Shown one piece after another: positions 45,484 to 54,461 of a DNA stretch of 64,000 bases. The stretch is from Alphaproteobacteria bacterium (GTDB taxonomy: Bacteria; Pseudomonadota; Alphaproteobacteria; RF32; CAG-239). The notes below the pieces were generated by a model. That model was not told the origin of the DNA. It did no database searches and saw nothing but the letters and a program-made list of their open reading frames with translations. The stretch is from positions 124,001 through 188,000 of the forward strand of contig JAFTWG010000015.1 of assembly GCA_017465405.1 (NCBI GenBank), written 5' to 3'. A program made the position numbers and the translations under genes. The stretch's first letter is position 1. Each line of letters begins with the position of its first letter.

Positions 45484-46460
45484 TGCCTAAAGTTTCTGTT
45501 TTAATGCCAGTGTATAAAACCAACCCGCAATATCTAAAAGAAGCGGTTGACAGTATATTGGAACAAACTTTTACAGATTTTGAATTTTTAATTTTGGATG
45601 ACTGTCCTTCTGATAAAACAGTAGAAGAAATTATAAAAAAATATGATGATAAAAGAATAAAATATTTAAGAAACGACCGGAATATGGGGATTTCCGATTC
45701 CAGAAATAAATTAATAGATTGGGCATCGGGTGAATATTTAGCAGTTATGGATCATGATGATATATCGCTACCTACTCGTTTGGCAAGAGAAGTAGCTTTT
45801 TTAGATTCACATCCGGAGACGGGAGTTGTTTCTACAAGATTTGACCAATTTCCAGGAAAACATAAAAAGAATAAAAATCCTCGTTTTGACAAAGACATAA
45901 AATTAGCTTTAATGAGAACTTGTGCCGTTTTACACCCGGCTTCCATGATCAGAAAATCGGTATTGACTAAAAACGGTATTCGTTATGAAAAAGAATTTAG
46001 CCCTTCCGAGGATTATGCTTTATGGTGTCGATTAATAAAATATACTAAATTTTATAATATTCCTGAAATATTGTTCAAATATCGCAGACATGCGACAAAT
46101 ACTTCAAAAATACAATCTGCAGAAATGACTGATACTTCTCATCGTATACATGCTTTTGTAAAAAGAGAAAATCCGGAGCTTTATCAAGAATTTTTAACTA
46201 AAGCAACCAGAACCAGACGTTTCTGTCTGTTCGGAGGAGTTCCTATTCTTACGTTCATAGACAGAATGGAACACCATAGAGTTTTATTATTCGATTTTAT
46301 ACCTCTCATTCATGCAGATGTTGACCATAGCCGCACAATTATATCTTTATTCGGATTTTTACCGATTTTGTCGGTTAAAGCAAACGAATATAAAACAAAA
46401 GTTATGTTATTTAACCTTTTGCCGGTAGTAAGTTATAAAAACTCTATAAAATTGCGCTAA
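45483..46460 (+). CDS. Family 2 glycosyltransferase
   Basis: 325 residues. GT-A fold with SVLMPVYKTNPQYLKEAVDSI, ILDDCPSD, NMGISDSRNKLIDWASG and the metal-binding DHDD motif (LAVMDHDDISLPTRLAREV). The C-terminal 100 residues contain several aromatic/hydrophobic stretches (LLFDFIPLIHADV, IISLFGFLPILSV), perhaps for membrane contact. The ATG shares a base with the stop of the GT4 gene. It ends convergently with fmt, with no gap. Confidence 0.87.
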   Translation: MPKVSVLMPVYKTNPQYLKEAVDSILEQTFTDFEFLILDDCPSDKTVEEIIKKYDDKRIKYLRNDRNMGISDSRNKLIDWASGEYLAVMDHDDISLPTRLAREVAFLDSHPETGVVSTRFDQFPGKHKKNKNPRFDKDIKLALMRTCAVLHPASMIRKSVLTKNGIRYEKEFSPSEDYALWCRLIKYTKFYNIPEILFKYRRHATNTSKIQSAEMTDTSHRIHAFVKRENPELYQEFLTKATRTRRFCLFGGVPILTFIDRMEHHRVLLFDFIPLIHADVDHSRTIISLFGFLPILSVKANEYKTKVMLFNLLPVVSYKNSIKLR

Positions 46461-47351
46461 TTAAAACGAATATCCTCGCAGAAGTTCAGCTACAGACATT
46501 GCTTTTTTGCCTTGTCTTTGAATTTCCGTTACTTCAACAGCCCTATCTTTAGCACCGATAAACAGTTGTTGTCCTTGTTGCCAAATTTTGCCGATTTGAT
46601 TTTCGATATTCGAAACTTTAGCTCGCAAAACCTTAAATCGTTCGTCTTTATGCTCAAAATAGACTGCAGGATAAGGATTAAATGCCATAATTTTGCGACA
46701 TAAATCTTCAGCTGTCATTTCGGTATTGAGTATGCTCTCTTCTTTTTCCAATTTCGCAGCATAGCAACTTAAAGCATCATCTTGTACTTCAGGAACAATG
46801 TTGTCCCAATCTTTCAGAACCTTAATTGTTAATTCGGCTCCTATCTTTGCTAAATCATCGTGCAAAGATCCTCCGGTTGTTTCCGGTGTAATCTCAACCT
46901 CTCCTTTTAGGAGCATATCTCCGGTATCAAGGCCGGCAGCAACTTTCATTATGGTCACACCGCTTACCTTATCTCCGGCTTCTATACTGCGTTGAATTGG
47001 TGCAGCACCACGCCATCTTGGCAACAAAGAGGCGTGAATATTTATACATCCTTTAGGATATGCGTCTAGAATCGGTTGCGGTAAAATCAGACCATATGCA
47101 GCCACAACAGCAATGTCTGCTTTTAAATCGGCAAAACGTTTTTGTTCTTCTTCGTTGCGCAGGCTTTTAGGAGTGCGAACTTCTATCCCCTGCTCTTCTG
47201 CCCAAGAATGTACCGGTGTCTTTACTAATTTATTTCCTCTGCCTGAAATTTTCGGTTCTTTGGTATATACAGCCAATATTTCGTGTTCTTTTGCCAATTC
47301 TTTAAGAGCAACTAGAGCAAAATCGGGAGTTCCCATAAAAACTATTTTCAT
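46461..47351 (-). CDS. fmt: Methionyl-tRNA formyltransferase
   Basis: 296 residues. Formylates initiator Met-tRNA. Motifs: IVFMGTPDFALVALKEL at the N-terminus and INIHASLLPRWRGAAPIQ in the formyl-transfer site; the C-terminal OB-like half (about 205-296) follows. The ATG shares a base with the def stop (TAATG), giving the conserved def-fmt pair. Confidence 0.96.
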   Translation of the reverse strand: MKIVFMGTPDFALVALKELAKEHEILAVYTKEPKISGRGNKLVKTPVHSWAEEQGIEVRTPKSLRNEEEQKRFADLKADIAVVAAYGLILPQPILDAYPKGCINIHASLLPRWRGAAPIQRSIEAGDKVSGVTIMKVAAGLDTGDMLLKGEVEITPETTGGSLHDDLAKIGAELTIKVLKDWDNIVPEVQDDALSCYAAKLEKEESILNTEMTAEDLCRKIMAFNPYPAVYFEHKDERFKVLRAKVSNIENQIGKIWQQGQQLFIGAKDRAVEVTEIQRQGKKAMSVAELLRGYSF

Positions 47352-47869
47352 TATTCTTCTTCCTGACGCATTTTTTGCAATTTTTTCAGTAGCATCTGAC
47401 GTTTTAGGCGGCTTATTCTGTCAATATAAAGAATACCGTCCAAATGGTCTATTTCGTGTTGTAGTGCTATTGCCAACAAACCTTCTGCCATAATCTCGGC
47501 TTCTTTACCGTTATAGTCTAAGTATTGAACTCTGACCTGTTTATAACGACTTACTTCGGCACTTTGATCCGGCACGGATAAACATCCTTCATATTGACAA
47601 CTTTCTTCGTCGGAATGCCATATAATTTCCGGGTTAACCAAATAAATCGGGTTACGTTCTTCTCCTTCATCCGGATGAGCAACATCGATGACAACTATTC
47701 TTTTGGAAACGCCTACTTGAGGAGCAGCAAGACCTACACCAACGGCATCATACATAGTTTCAAGCATATCGTCTAAAAAACTGCGAATTTCATCATCAAC
47801 TTTTGCAACTTTTTCTGCTTTTTGCTTCAATACCGGATGAGGATATTCATAAACTTTTAATTTTGCCAT
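47351..47869 (-). CDS. def: Peptide deformylase
   Basis: 172 residues. The three deformylase motifs are intact: GVGLAAPQVG (44-53), EGCLSVP with metal ligand Cys96, and QHEIDHLDG with His138, Glu139 and His142. It removes the formyl group added by Fmt. AAAGG precedes the ATG. It lies 12 bases after nusB in the murF-nrdR-nusB-def-fmt run. Confidence 0.97.
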   Translation of the reverse strand: MAKLKVYEYPHPVLKQKAEKVAKVDDEIRSFLDDMLETMYDAVGVGLAAPQVGVSKRIVVIDVAHPDEGEERNPIYLVNPEIIWHSDEESCQYEGCLSVPDQSAEVSRYKQVRVQYLDYNGKEAEIMAEGLLAIALQHEIDHLDGILYIDRISRLKRQMLLKKLQKMRQEEE

Positions 47870-47881
47870 ATAAAACCTTTA

Positions 47882-48364
47882 TTATCTAACTTGTTTTGCA
47901 ATTTGATCTAACAAAGCATTAACCATTTTCGGCTCGTTTTTGCTAAAGAAAGCATAAGCCATATCAACATATTCTTGAATAACGACTTTTGTATCTACAT
48001 CTAACGTATGCACTATTTCATACATTGCACAAAGCAACAGAGCTTGTAAAGTTCCGTCACATCTGTCAAGACTGCGACCGCCGGTCAAAAACATATTTAA
48101 TGATTTTTCCAAATCTTCTTTATCGGAATGAACTCCACGAACCAAGTTTTCAAAATATGTTTTATCCATAGGCTCTACGGCAACTACTTCTTCTCCGCCA
48201 AATTCATTATCGGCAAGAACATAACGTCCTACTTCACCGTTTGTAAAGTCTCTGATAACTTCTTCTACCGGAAGCTGACTATATGCAATCATATATGTTG
48301 CTTGAACTGCAGCCAAACGAGCAGATGTTTTCATTCTAATTTTTTCAGAAACAAACTTTCCCAT
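47882..48364 (-). CDS. nusB: Transcription antitermination factor NusB
   Basis: 160 residues from the ATG at 48364, which has GAGGAA upstream; a longer frame to 48409 overlaps nrdR without a binding site. NusB signatures: KTSARLAAVQATYMIAYSQ, then LLLCAMYEIVHTLDVDTKVVIQEYVDMA. It acts in rRNA antitermination with NusE. The middle (about 45-90) holds an acidic insert. Confidence 0.93.
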   Translation of the reverse strand: MGKFVSEKIRMKTSARLAAVQATYMIAYSQLPVEEVIRDFTNGEVGRYVLADNEFGGEEVVAVEPMDKTYFENLVRGVHSDKEDLEKSLNMFLTGGRSLDRCDGTLQALLLCAMYEIVHTLDVDTKVVIQEYVDMAYAFFSKNEPKMVNALLDQIAKQVR

Positions 48365-48368
48365 AATT

Positions 48369-48848
48369 TTATTCCTCTTCTTTTGATTTGGCTTTTGCCA
48401 ATTCATCAATTTTATTCACAAATTCCTCAAAGTCACTGGGTTTACAAAAATCTTTATAAACCGAGGCAAAACGAATGTATGCAACCTTGTCTAAATTAGC
48501 CAAAGCATCCATTGCATATTTTCCGATGATTGTCGATGATATTTCTGCTTCGCCGGAACTTTCTAAACGACGTTGAATAGATGTTACTATCTTATCAACA
48601 CGTTCCGGGGTTATCGGACGTTTGCGCACCGCAAGTTGTATTGAACGAGCTAACTTATCACGGTCAAAACGCATTTTTTCGCCGTTTTTCTTAACCACCA
48701 CCAATTCTCGCAACATAACTCTTTCAAAAGTAGTAAAGCGAGAACCGCATTCGGGACATTCTCGGCGACGTCGAATACAAGCGCTATCTTCGGTAAGTCT
48801 GGAATCTTTTACCTGACTTTCAAGAGAACCACAAAACGGACACTTCAT
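48369..48848 (-). CDS. nrdR: Transcriptional repressor NrdR
   Basis: 159 residues. N-terminal zinc ribbon Cys3-x2-Cys6 and Cys31-x2-Cys34 ([22 protein letters not shown]), then the ATP-cone ([20 protein letters not shown]). It represses ribonucleotide reductase genes in response to dATP/ATP. Its ATG directly follows murF. No ribonucleotide reductase gene is in the window. Confidence 0.97.
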   Translation of the reverse strand: MKCPFCGSLESQVKDSRLTEDSACIRRRRECPECGSRFTTFERVMLRELVVVKKNGEKMRFDRDKLARSIQLAVRKRPITPERVDKIVTSIQRRLESSGEAEISSTIIGKYAMDALANLDKVAYIRFASVYKDFCKPSDFEEFVNKIDELAKAKSKEEE

Positions 48849-50171
48849 TTATATATTACCCTTTAACAATTCATCTGTAACTTTATACAGTTCTGAAGAA
48901 TATCTTGCCCCTTTTATAAGTAAAATATCATTATTTTGCAACAGTTTATTTTGTAAAAAGTCTGCTAAACCATCTTTATTATCAAAATAATATTGCTGTA
49001 TATGAGCAGGAAGTTGAGCAAGCATATCTTTCATTTCCGGTTTAATTCCGATAACAATATCTATATTGCTCTCCGCAACAATTTTTCCGACCGATATATG
49101 TTGTTCTTTAGAAGTGTCTCCCAGTTCCGCCATTTTTCCGAGAACGGCAATTTTTCTACCATTGCAAGGCAATTTTCCTAATGATTTTACAGCAATTTTC
49201 ATTGCTTCAGGTTGTCCGGAATAACTATCATCTATCAATGTATAAACACCTCCGTTTGATAATTTTAATTGGTGTTTTTTACCTCTGCCATCCAATGCGC
49301 CAAAATTTTTAAGAGCTTTTGCAGCTTTGTCACAATCTAATCCTAAAGCTTCAACAACACGGAGTGCTGCCCAAGCATTATATTGTTGAATTTCACCGTC
49401 TTGTTCCAGTTCTAAGGTTCCGTCATAATGGTTGTTTCTTCCAAATTTTATGACCTTAGCTCCGTGTTCTAAAGCTCTTTTTTCCAATATATCGGCAAAA
49501 TTGGTATCTTCATTTATTATGGCCACACCGTTTTCTCTTAATCCTTCAAAAATTTCGGCTTTAGCTTCAGCAATACCTTCAAAATTTTCAAAAAACTCTA
49601 TGTGCATGGGATATACATTAGTCACCAACGCAATATCCGGTTTTACGTAGGAAACAAGTTTAGAAATTTCGCCTTTTGAACTCATACCCATTTCAATAAC
49701 CGCATATTCTGCATCCATATCTATCTCTAACAGGCTTTGCGGTACTCCGATATGATTATTATGATTTCCACCGGTTGCATAGGTTTTTGCAAAAACTGAA
49801 AGAGCAAATTTTATTTCTTCTTTTGTTGTTGTTTTTCCGGCACTTCCCGTTAGTCCTATCACTTTTCCTTTGAATAAGGAACGATTATAAGAACCTATTT
49901 TTCCATAGGCATCTACCGTATCATCAACGACAATTTGCTTTTCTGCCGGTAAATTTTCAATCAGATGCGAAACAACTGCAAGTTCACAACCTTTTTCAAA
50001 AACGTCTTTAACAAATTGGTGTCCGTCAAAATTTTCGCCTTTAATAGCAATAAATAAGGCTCCTGATACAGCTTTACGGCTATCGGTGATTATTTGATTT
50101 ATTTCTGTTGATATAACTTTTGATTTTGATTGTAATATTTCAACTAATTTTTCTGAAGATATATTTAACAT
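48849..50171 (-). CDS. murF: UDP-MurNAc-tripeptide--D-Ala-D-Ala ligase
   Basis: 440 residues. Start at the ATG at 50171 (GAGGG upstream) rather than 50183. Mur ligase P-loop GLTGSAGKTTTKEEI, then GNHNNHIGVPQSLLE, VIEMGMSSKGEI and the C-terminal DDSYSGQPEAMK. It adds D-Ala-D-Ala in cytosolic peptidoglycan precursor synthesis. First gene of the run through nrdR, nusB, def and fmt. Confidence 0.95.
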   Translation of the reverse strand: MLNISSEKLVEILQSKSKVISTEINQIITDSRKAVSGALFIAIKGENFDGHQFVKDVFEKGCELAVVSHLIENLPAEKQIVVDDTVDAYGKIGSYNRSLFKGKVIGLTGSAGKTTTKEEIKFALSVFAKTYATGGNHNNHIGVPQSLLEIDMDAEYAVIEMGMSSKGEISKLVSYVKPDIALVTNVYPMHIEFFENFEGIAEAKAEIFEGLRENGVAIINEDTNFADILEKRALEHGAKVIKFGRNNHYDGTLELEQDGEIQQYNAWAALRVVEALGLDCDKAAKALKNFGALDGRGKKHQLKLSNGGVYTLIDDSYSGQPEAMKIAVKSLGKLPCNGRKIAVLGKMAELGDTSKEQHISVGKIVAESNIDIVIGIKPEMKDMLAQLPAHIQQYYFDNKDGLADFLQNKLLQNNDILLIKGARYSSELYKVTDELLKGNI

Positions 50172-50257
50172 TTTAGCCCTCATTAATTTTCTTTGGCTGA
50201 TATATTACTTTACAAATATGAAAAATTGTTTAAGGGGGCTGAATTTGCCCCCTTTTC

Positions 50258-51199
50258 TTAACCGAATATTGTTTCTAACGTATAATCTCCATGAACAAAT
50301 TTTTCGCCATTGACAAACCTATATTTTTGTTCGCTTAATGACTTAATTTTGTTCATATCATCTTGTCCCAACGCAACATATTGAGCAGAAAAATTAGCTT
50401 TTAATCTTTCTTCTTTTGTACTTTTCGGAATTACGACCACTCCTCTGTTTATGTGCCAAGCAATCAGTAATTGAGCCGGAGTAATTTTGTTCTTTTCAGC
50501 TAATTCAATAATTATCGGATTATTCATTAATGACGGTTCATCATCTTTTTTATCAATTCTGTCGCCGGAGCCTAATGGTGAATATGCGGTTACCGCAATC
50601 ATATTTTTTTTACAAAAATCAATTATGTCATCTTGCGGCAAAAACGGATGACTTTCAAGTTGTAACATTGACGGCATAATTTGAGCATTTTCAATAAGCT
50701 TGCTCAAACTTTTTATACCAAAATTTGATACTCCGATAGCTTTTACAAGTCCCATCTCTTTTGCTTTTTCCATTTCCACCCAAGTTTTTTCCAGCGGAAT
50801 ATCTTTGAGTGAAATCATATCATCGTCACTTTGCGGCAGACCGGTTCCTTTTCTTTGTGCAATAGGCCAGTGCATAAGATATAAATCCAGATATTCGAGT
50901 TTAAGTTCTTTTAGTGTTTTTTGTAAGGCCGGAATAACATCTTCGGGCGTGTGAGAATCATTCCATAATTTTGAAGTTACAAAAATATCTTCACGTTTGA
51001 TATCTTTTTCATTGATTGCATCTAAAATTGCTTGTCCTATTTCTTCTTGATTTCCATAAGCTGCCGCACAATCAATATGTCTGTACCCTATCTTGAAAGC
51101 CCAACGAATTGCCTGATATACTTCTCCCGGTTTAGATTTCCATGTTCCAAGCCCCAACATCGGAATATCACAGTCATTGTTTAATGTTAATATTTTCAT
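50258..51199 (-). CDS. Aldo/keto reductase
   Basis: 313 residues from the ATG at 51199 (AAAGGAG 8 bases upstream). TIM-barrel AKR with catalytic Asp and Tyr in YRHIDCAAAYGNQEEIGQAI, Lys in FVTSKLWND and His in LYLMHWPIA; NADPH-binding tail VVVIPKSTKEERLKAN. The substrate is unknown. Monocistronic. Confidence 0.93.
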   Translation of the reverse strand: MKILTLNNDCDIPMLGLGTWKSKPGEVYQAIRWAFKIGYRHIDCAAAYGNQEEIGQAILDAINEKDIKREDIFVTSKLWNDSHTPEDVIPALQKTLKELKLEYLDLYLMHWPIAQRKGTGLPQSDDDMISLKDIPLEKTWVEMEKAKEMGLVKAIGVSNFGIKSLSKLIENAQIMPSMLQLESHPFLPQDDIIDFCKKNMIAVTAYSPLGSGDRIDKKDDEPSLMNNPIIIELAEKNKITPAQLLIAWHINRGVVVIPKSTKEERLKANFSAQYVALGQDDMNKIKSLSEQKYRFVNGEKFVHGDYTLETIFG

Positions 51200-51334
51200 A
51201 TACACAACTCCTTTTTTAACTTTTTCTAAATTATATTTCTATAATTTTCGTATCAAACCAATAAATTATGGTTCTAAATATAATTATTTGAACTTCGTTT
51301 TGCAATATTATACAAACATTTTGAGGATTATATA

Positions 51335-51886
51335 ATGAAAAAGAATATACTTTTGGCAGGTATCGCCTGCTTGTTAGCTAGTACGGCAAATGCCGACGTT
51401 AAACCTTATGTAGGTGTTGACTATAACTTCTCTACTCTTGACTGGTCTAACGGATATAACAGCTTTGTTGAAGATGATTACAATTCTGCATCTTTGGTTG
51501 TCGGAGCAAAACTCAATCGTAACTTTAGTTTGGAAGCATTTTATCAAATGTCACAGGCAGAAAAAAGAAGCGATATTGATTGGGCTGATACAAGTAGCCG
51601 TTTCACTGCTTATGGTTTAGATGCTCTCGGTCACTTGCCTTTAGGTTGCTATGGCAAAGTTGAAGTAATCGGCGGTGTCGGTATCGGTGAATACAGCTTC
51701 AAAACAAGAAATACCTATACAGGTGTTATTAGAGATCGATCTACGGGCTATCGTTTGAACGCAGGTATTCAATATAATATCGACGGAAATTGGTCTGTTC
51801 GTGGTATGTATCATCATACATACAATCAAAACTCCTATGTTGATGCAATGGACGAATTTTCTTTAGGTTTGAGATACAATTTCTAA
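51335..51886 (+). CDS. Outer membrane beta-barrel protein, OMP25/OmpA-like
   Basis: 183 residues with signal peptide (cleavage near ANA-D at about 20). The mature chain alternates aromatic and polar residues in about eight strands and ends in FSLGLRYNF, with the C-terminal Phe needed for outer-membrane insertion. Good ribosome binding site GAGGA. Single-gene unit with terminator at 51904. Resembles small porin-like OMPs of alphaproteobacteria; function structural or unknown. Confidence 0.85.
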   Translation: MKKNILLAGIACLLASTANADVKPYVGVDYNFSTLDWSNGYNSFVEDDYNSASLVVGAKLNRNFSLEAFYQMSQAEKRSDIDWADTSSRFTAYGLDALGHLPLGCYGKVEVIGGVGIGEYSFKTRNTYTGVIRDRSTGYRLNAGIQYNIDGNWSVRGMYHHTYNQNSYVDAMDEFSLGLRYNF

Positions 51887-51903
51887 TCTGAAAAAGAATA
51901 ACA

Positions 51904-51933
51904 AAAAAGCCTCGCAAATCGCGAGGCTTTTTT
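51904..51933 (+). terminator. Terminator of the OMP gene
   Basis: AAAGCCTCGC/GCGAGGCTTT stem with T-run, about 20 bases past the stop. Confidence 0.93.
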
Positions 51934-51943
51934 GTTGGTTTAG

Positions 51944-52288
51944 CTACATATTAAGCAATATCTTATCCTTTTCTTTTTTGAACTCTTGCTCACTAATAAT
52001 CCCTTTTTCTTTCAATATCGATAATCTTTCCAGAACATCTAAATTGCTTTGAGGTATTATCTTTTCATTAGGTGTTTTCTTTTCAACCCAATTAGCAGGT
52101 TGCCAAACAAGAGATAAAATAATCGCAATAATCCATGTGATACCAATAAAAATTCCGCACCAACTCAAAGTTTTTATGGTATTCAATTCACCTCCGGATA
52201 TCCCTCGGCTTTCCGCTATTTTTATAGGAACTTGCACCAAAAGATAGTATATAAGAACGGTTATTATAAAATATATAATTAATATCAT
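51944..52288 (-). CDS. Membrane protein with C-terminal SHOCT motif
   Basis: 114 residues with two hydrophobic segments (about 1-21 and 43-65) and a C-terminal short oligomerisation helix (LDVLERLSILKEKGIISEQE) of SHOCT type. Last of three linked genes with the same motif; the other two carry it at the N-terminus. Starts 11 bases after the preceding gene. Confidence 0.75.
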   Translation of the reverse strand: MILIIYFIITVLIYYLLVQVPIKIAESRGISGGELNTIKTLSWCGIFIGITWIIAIILSLVWQPANWVEKKTPNEKIIPQSNLDVLERLSILKEKGIISEQEFKKEKDKILLNM

Positions 52289-52299
52289 TTTATTTTACC

Positions 52300-52881
52300 C
52301 TATTTTTTATCTTTTAAGACAGCATAACCTTGTTTTATTTGAAGAAATTGGTACGTCATCGCCCAAACATTTATTAAACTTAGAAAAAGTATAGTCTTTA
52401 AAATGAAAAAAGGAAGATTGATATAAAGAATCAAACTTATAAAACTTAGAAAAAACATAGCTATTAAAATCCGCTTAAATAATAAATCACCTATATATTG
52501 TGATATTTTTGACAGATAATACAATACTCCCCCTAAAAACGTATTAATAACCACAAATCCTATAATCTGTTTATAACCTACAACCGAATGCAGTAGCAGA
52601 ATTTCAAATGGACTAAACATAGAGTTATTAAAACTAGAATATACGAGAGTTGCAACATGTTTTAGTATTCTCCCCATTAAAACAGTATAGATTAATATCA
52701 TAAAAAAAGATATTCCTACATTTTTCCAATTTATTCCTTCTTTTTGATTACTATTCTTTTCTATGGCATTATGGCTTTGAGTTTCAGACATCAACTCTTT
52801 TTTCATTTTGTTAAATTCTTCTTCACTAATAATACCCTTTTCTTTTAACTCATTTATTTTTTCTAATTTTTCAATATCCAT
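52300..52881 (-). CDS. SHOCT-motif membrane protein, four or five helices
   Basis: 193 residues. The N-terminal SHOCT helix (LEKINELKEKGIISEEEFNK, residues 5-24) is nearly identical to that of the next gene upstream; a Lys/Asn linker and four or five membrane helices follow (about 51-71, 97-119, 133-156 and 160-180). AGGAG precedes the ATG. Middle gene of the three-gene SHOCT set, probably a paralogue with a divergent membrane part. Confidence 0.72.
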   Translation of the reverse strand: MDIEKLEKINELKEKGIISEEEFNKMKKELMSETQSHNAIEKNSNQKEGINWKNVGISFFMILIYTVLMGRILKHVATLVYSSFNNSMFSPFEILLLHSVVGYKQIIGFVVINTFLGGVLYYLSKISQYIGDLLFKRILIAMFFLSFISLILYINLPFFILKTILFLSLINVWAMTYQFLQIKQGYAVLKDKK

Positions 52882-52904
52882 TTTTCAACTCCTAAATATA
52901 GTTA

Positions 52905-53357
52905 TTAAAGACAACTCAGCACCAAAAGAACCGTCCATATAATCAAATACATTTGACTTTCTTTCAGCAACTTTGACCTTTCATACAAATACATAGGAAC
53001 AAACCAAGCATTATCTAAAAACTTTTCCTCATATCCGCACTTTTTCAACTCTTTGGCATCAAGATAGCTGAATATGATATTGATTATAACCGTTACAAAC
53101 CACCAGTTACCAATATACGTTGAAGTTAATCCCGCAATAAATCCTTTTAAAAAAGCACCTATAATCGGAGCCAATACCAATGCCCAAATATAATTTGAAT
53201 CAATTTTTGTTTGAGAATTGATTGATTGTTCTTTTTCTTCAGATTGCACAATATCATCGCAGGAAAGAACTTTTATCTTCTGCTCGATAAATTCTTCTTC
53301 CGTAATAATACCTTTTTCCTTCAACTCGTTAAGTTTTTCCAGTTTTTCGATATCCAT
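52905..53357 (-). CDS. SHOCT-motif membrane protein, first of three
   Basis: 150 residues. N-terminal SHOCT helix (LEKLNELKEKGIITEEEFIE), a polar linker to about 50, then membrane segments (about 52-70, 78-92 and 132-150) around LDAKELKKCGYEEKF. AGGAG lies 9 bases upstream. The gene is preceded by the structured RNA leader and terminator at 53386-53584, so expression of all three genes probably depends on read-through there. Confidence 0.72.
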   Translation of the reverse strand: MDIEKLEKLNELKEKGIITEEEFIEQKIKVLSCDDIVQSEEKEQSINSQTKIDSNYIWALVLAPIIGAFLKGFIAGLTSTYIGNWWFVTVIINIIFSYLDAKELKKCGYEEKFLDNAWFVPMYLYERSKLLKESQMYLIIWTVLLVLSCL

Positions 53358-53385
53358 TTGTTTCTAACTCCTTTTATATTCATAT

Positions 53386-53584
53386 AAAAAAATGCTATCT
53401 TGATTAGAGATAGCAGGAAGTTAGAACCTATTAATTGGAAATAGTGTAGCTTATTTGATATAAATATATCTTATTAACTACCTTCCTGCCATTGCAAAAA
53501 GGTAGCTTTTTACATCTGTAATTAAACAGACAACCAATTAAGAGGGTTCTAATCCTCATATCAGTAATCAACTGATACAAGGAT
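53386..53584 (-). ncRNA. Structured RNA or attenuator leader upstream of SHOCT genes
   Basis: About 190 nt between a promoter (53585-53613) and a perfect terminator (TGCTATCT/AGATAGCA, stem at 53393-53415, with seven T). Inside: stem 53552-53584 (arms CTGATA/TATCAG extended outward), a long-range pairing of 53534-53552 with 53421-53438 (CCAATTAA and GGTTCTAA with their complements), hairpin 53515-53530, and hairpin 53478-53505 (CTACCTT/AAGGTAG). An 8-base complement, CTTCCTGC at 53482-53489, can pair with 53413-53420, which overlaps the base of the terminator stem. That alternative pairing is what a transcription attenuator or riboswitch needs. No known class (6S, tmRNA, SRP, T-box, common riboswitches) was recognised. 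Confidence 0.55.
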
Positions 53585-53613
53585 AAGTTATAACACCGGT
53601 TATTTAGAGTCAA
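53585..53613 (-). promoter_or_regulatory. Promoter of the structured RNA / SHOCT operon
   Basis: TTGACT, a 17-base spacer, then TAACTT (or TATAAC with 15 bases), minus strand. Confidence 0.6.
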
Positions 53614-53627
53614 ACAATATTTTGAAA

Positions 53628-53659
53628 AAAAGTCCTTGATATTTCTATCAAGGACTTTT
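53628..53659 (-). terminator. Terminator of yebC
   Basis: AAAAGTCCTTGATA/TATCAAGGACTTTT, perfect 14-bp stem with loop TTTC. Confidence 0.93.
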
Positions 53660-53680
53660 CTATTTGTATTTTATAAAGAA

Positions 53681-54436
53681 CTATTCTGCTTCCAAGGCTT
53701 TCAATACCGCTTCGGAAAATTCGGCATTGTGATAAACATGTTGAACATCTTCATCATCTTCAAGAGCATCAATGAACTCTAAAAACTTACGAGCAGCTTC
53801 AACATCATCAATATCAGCTTTTGCTACCGGTTTCCAATCTAAACGAGAAGCAGACGGAGTTCCGAATTGTTTTTCTAAAGCTTCGGTCACTAAGTTCAAA
53901 TCTTCCGGCAAGGTTTCGATTTCGTGACATTCGTCATCGCTAACCACATCATTTGCACCGGCTTCTAAAGCACTTTCAAACATTTTGTCTGCATCGGTTG
54001 CTTCTAAAGGATATTTGATATATCCGATATGTTCAAAATTAAACACCACCGAACCGCTGTCACCTAACTGACCGCCTCTTTTACCGAAAATAGTGCGCAC
54101 ATTACCAACAGTACGATTTTTATTGTCGGTTAATGCTTCTACGATAACTGCTACTTTGTTAGGTCCGAAACCCTCGTAGCGCATAGAAACATAATCATCT
54201 CCACCGGCAACCTGTGTTGCTTTGGCGATAGCTCTTTCGATGTTATCTTTAGGCATACTTTCGGCACGTGCAGCCTGAATTGCCAAACGCAAACGAGGAT
54301 TTTTATCCGGATCAGGGAGACCCGTTTTTGCAGCCAAAGTAATATCACGAGCTAATTTTGCAAATACTTTTGCCTTTTTGGCGTCTTGAGCACCTTTACG
54401 ATACATAATGTTTTTGAACTGGGAATGTCCCGCCAT
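53681..54436 (-). CDS. yebC: YebC/PmpR-family regulator
   Basis: 251 residues. Starts MAGHSQFKNIMYRKGAQDAK; the N-terminal lysine-rich helical domain is followed by RYEGFGPNKVAVIVEALTDN and RGGQLGDSGSVVFNF. The family covers transcription regulators and translation factors for proline tracts; the role here is not determined. AGGAG precedes the ATG. It follows the 256-aa exported protein gene by 25 bases. Confidence 0.95.
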   Translation of the reverse strand: MAGHSQFKNIMYRKGAQDAKKAKVFAKLARDITLAAKTGLPDPDKNPRLRLAIQAARAESMPKDNIERAIAKATQVAGGDDYVSMRYEGFGPNKVAVIVEALTDNKNRTVGNVRTIFGKRGGQLGDSGSVVFNFEHIGYIKYPLEATDADKMFESALEAGANDVVSDDECHEIETLPEDLNLVTEALEKQFGTPSASRLDWKPVAKADIDDVEAARKFLEFIDALEDDEDVQHVYHNAEFSEAVLKALEAE

Positions 54437-54461
54437 TGTAAAATCTCCTACAATCTATTTC

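Noticed and set aside
53386-53584. Idea that the structured element is tmRNA, 6S RNA or SRP RNA
   Set aside because: No tRNA-like ends or tag frame, no closing terminal stem of 6S type, no GGAAG-type SRP loop in context; the long-range pairings differ.
53431-53613. A 60-codon minus-strand open frame
   Set aside because: No ribosome binding site, runs through the promoter and the paired segments of the structured RNA, and is low-complexity.
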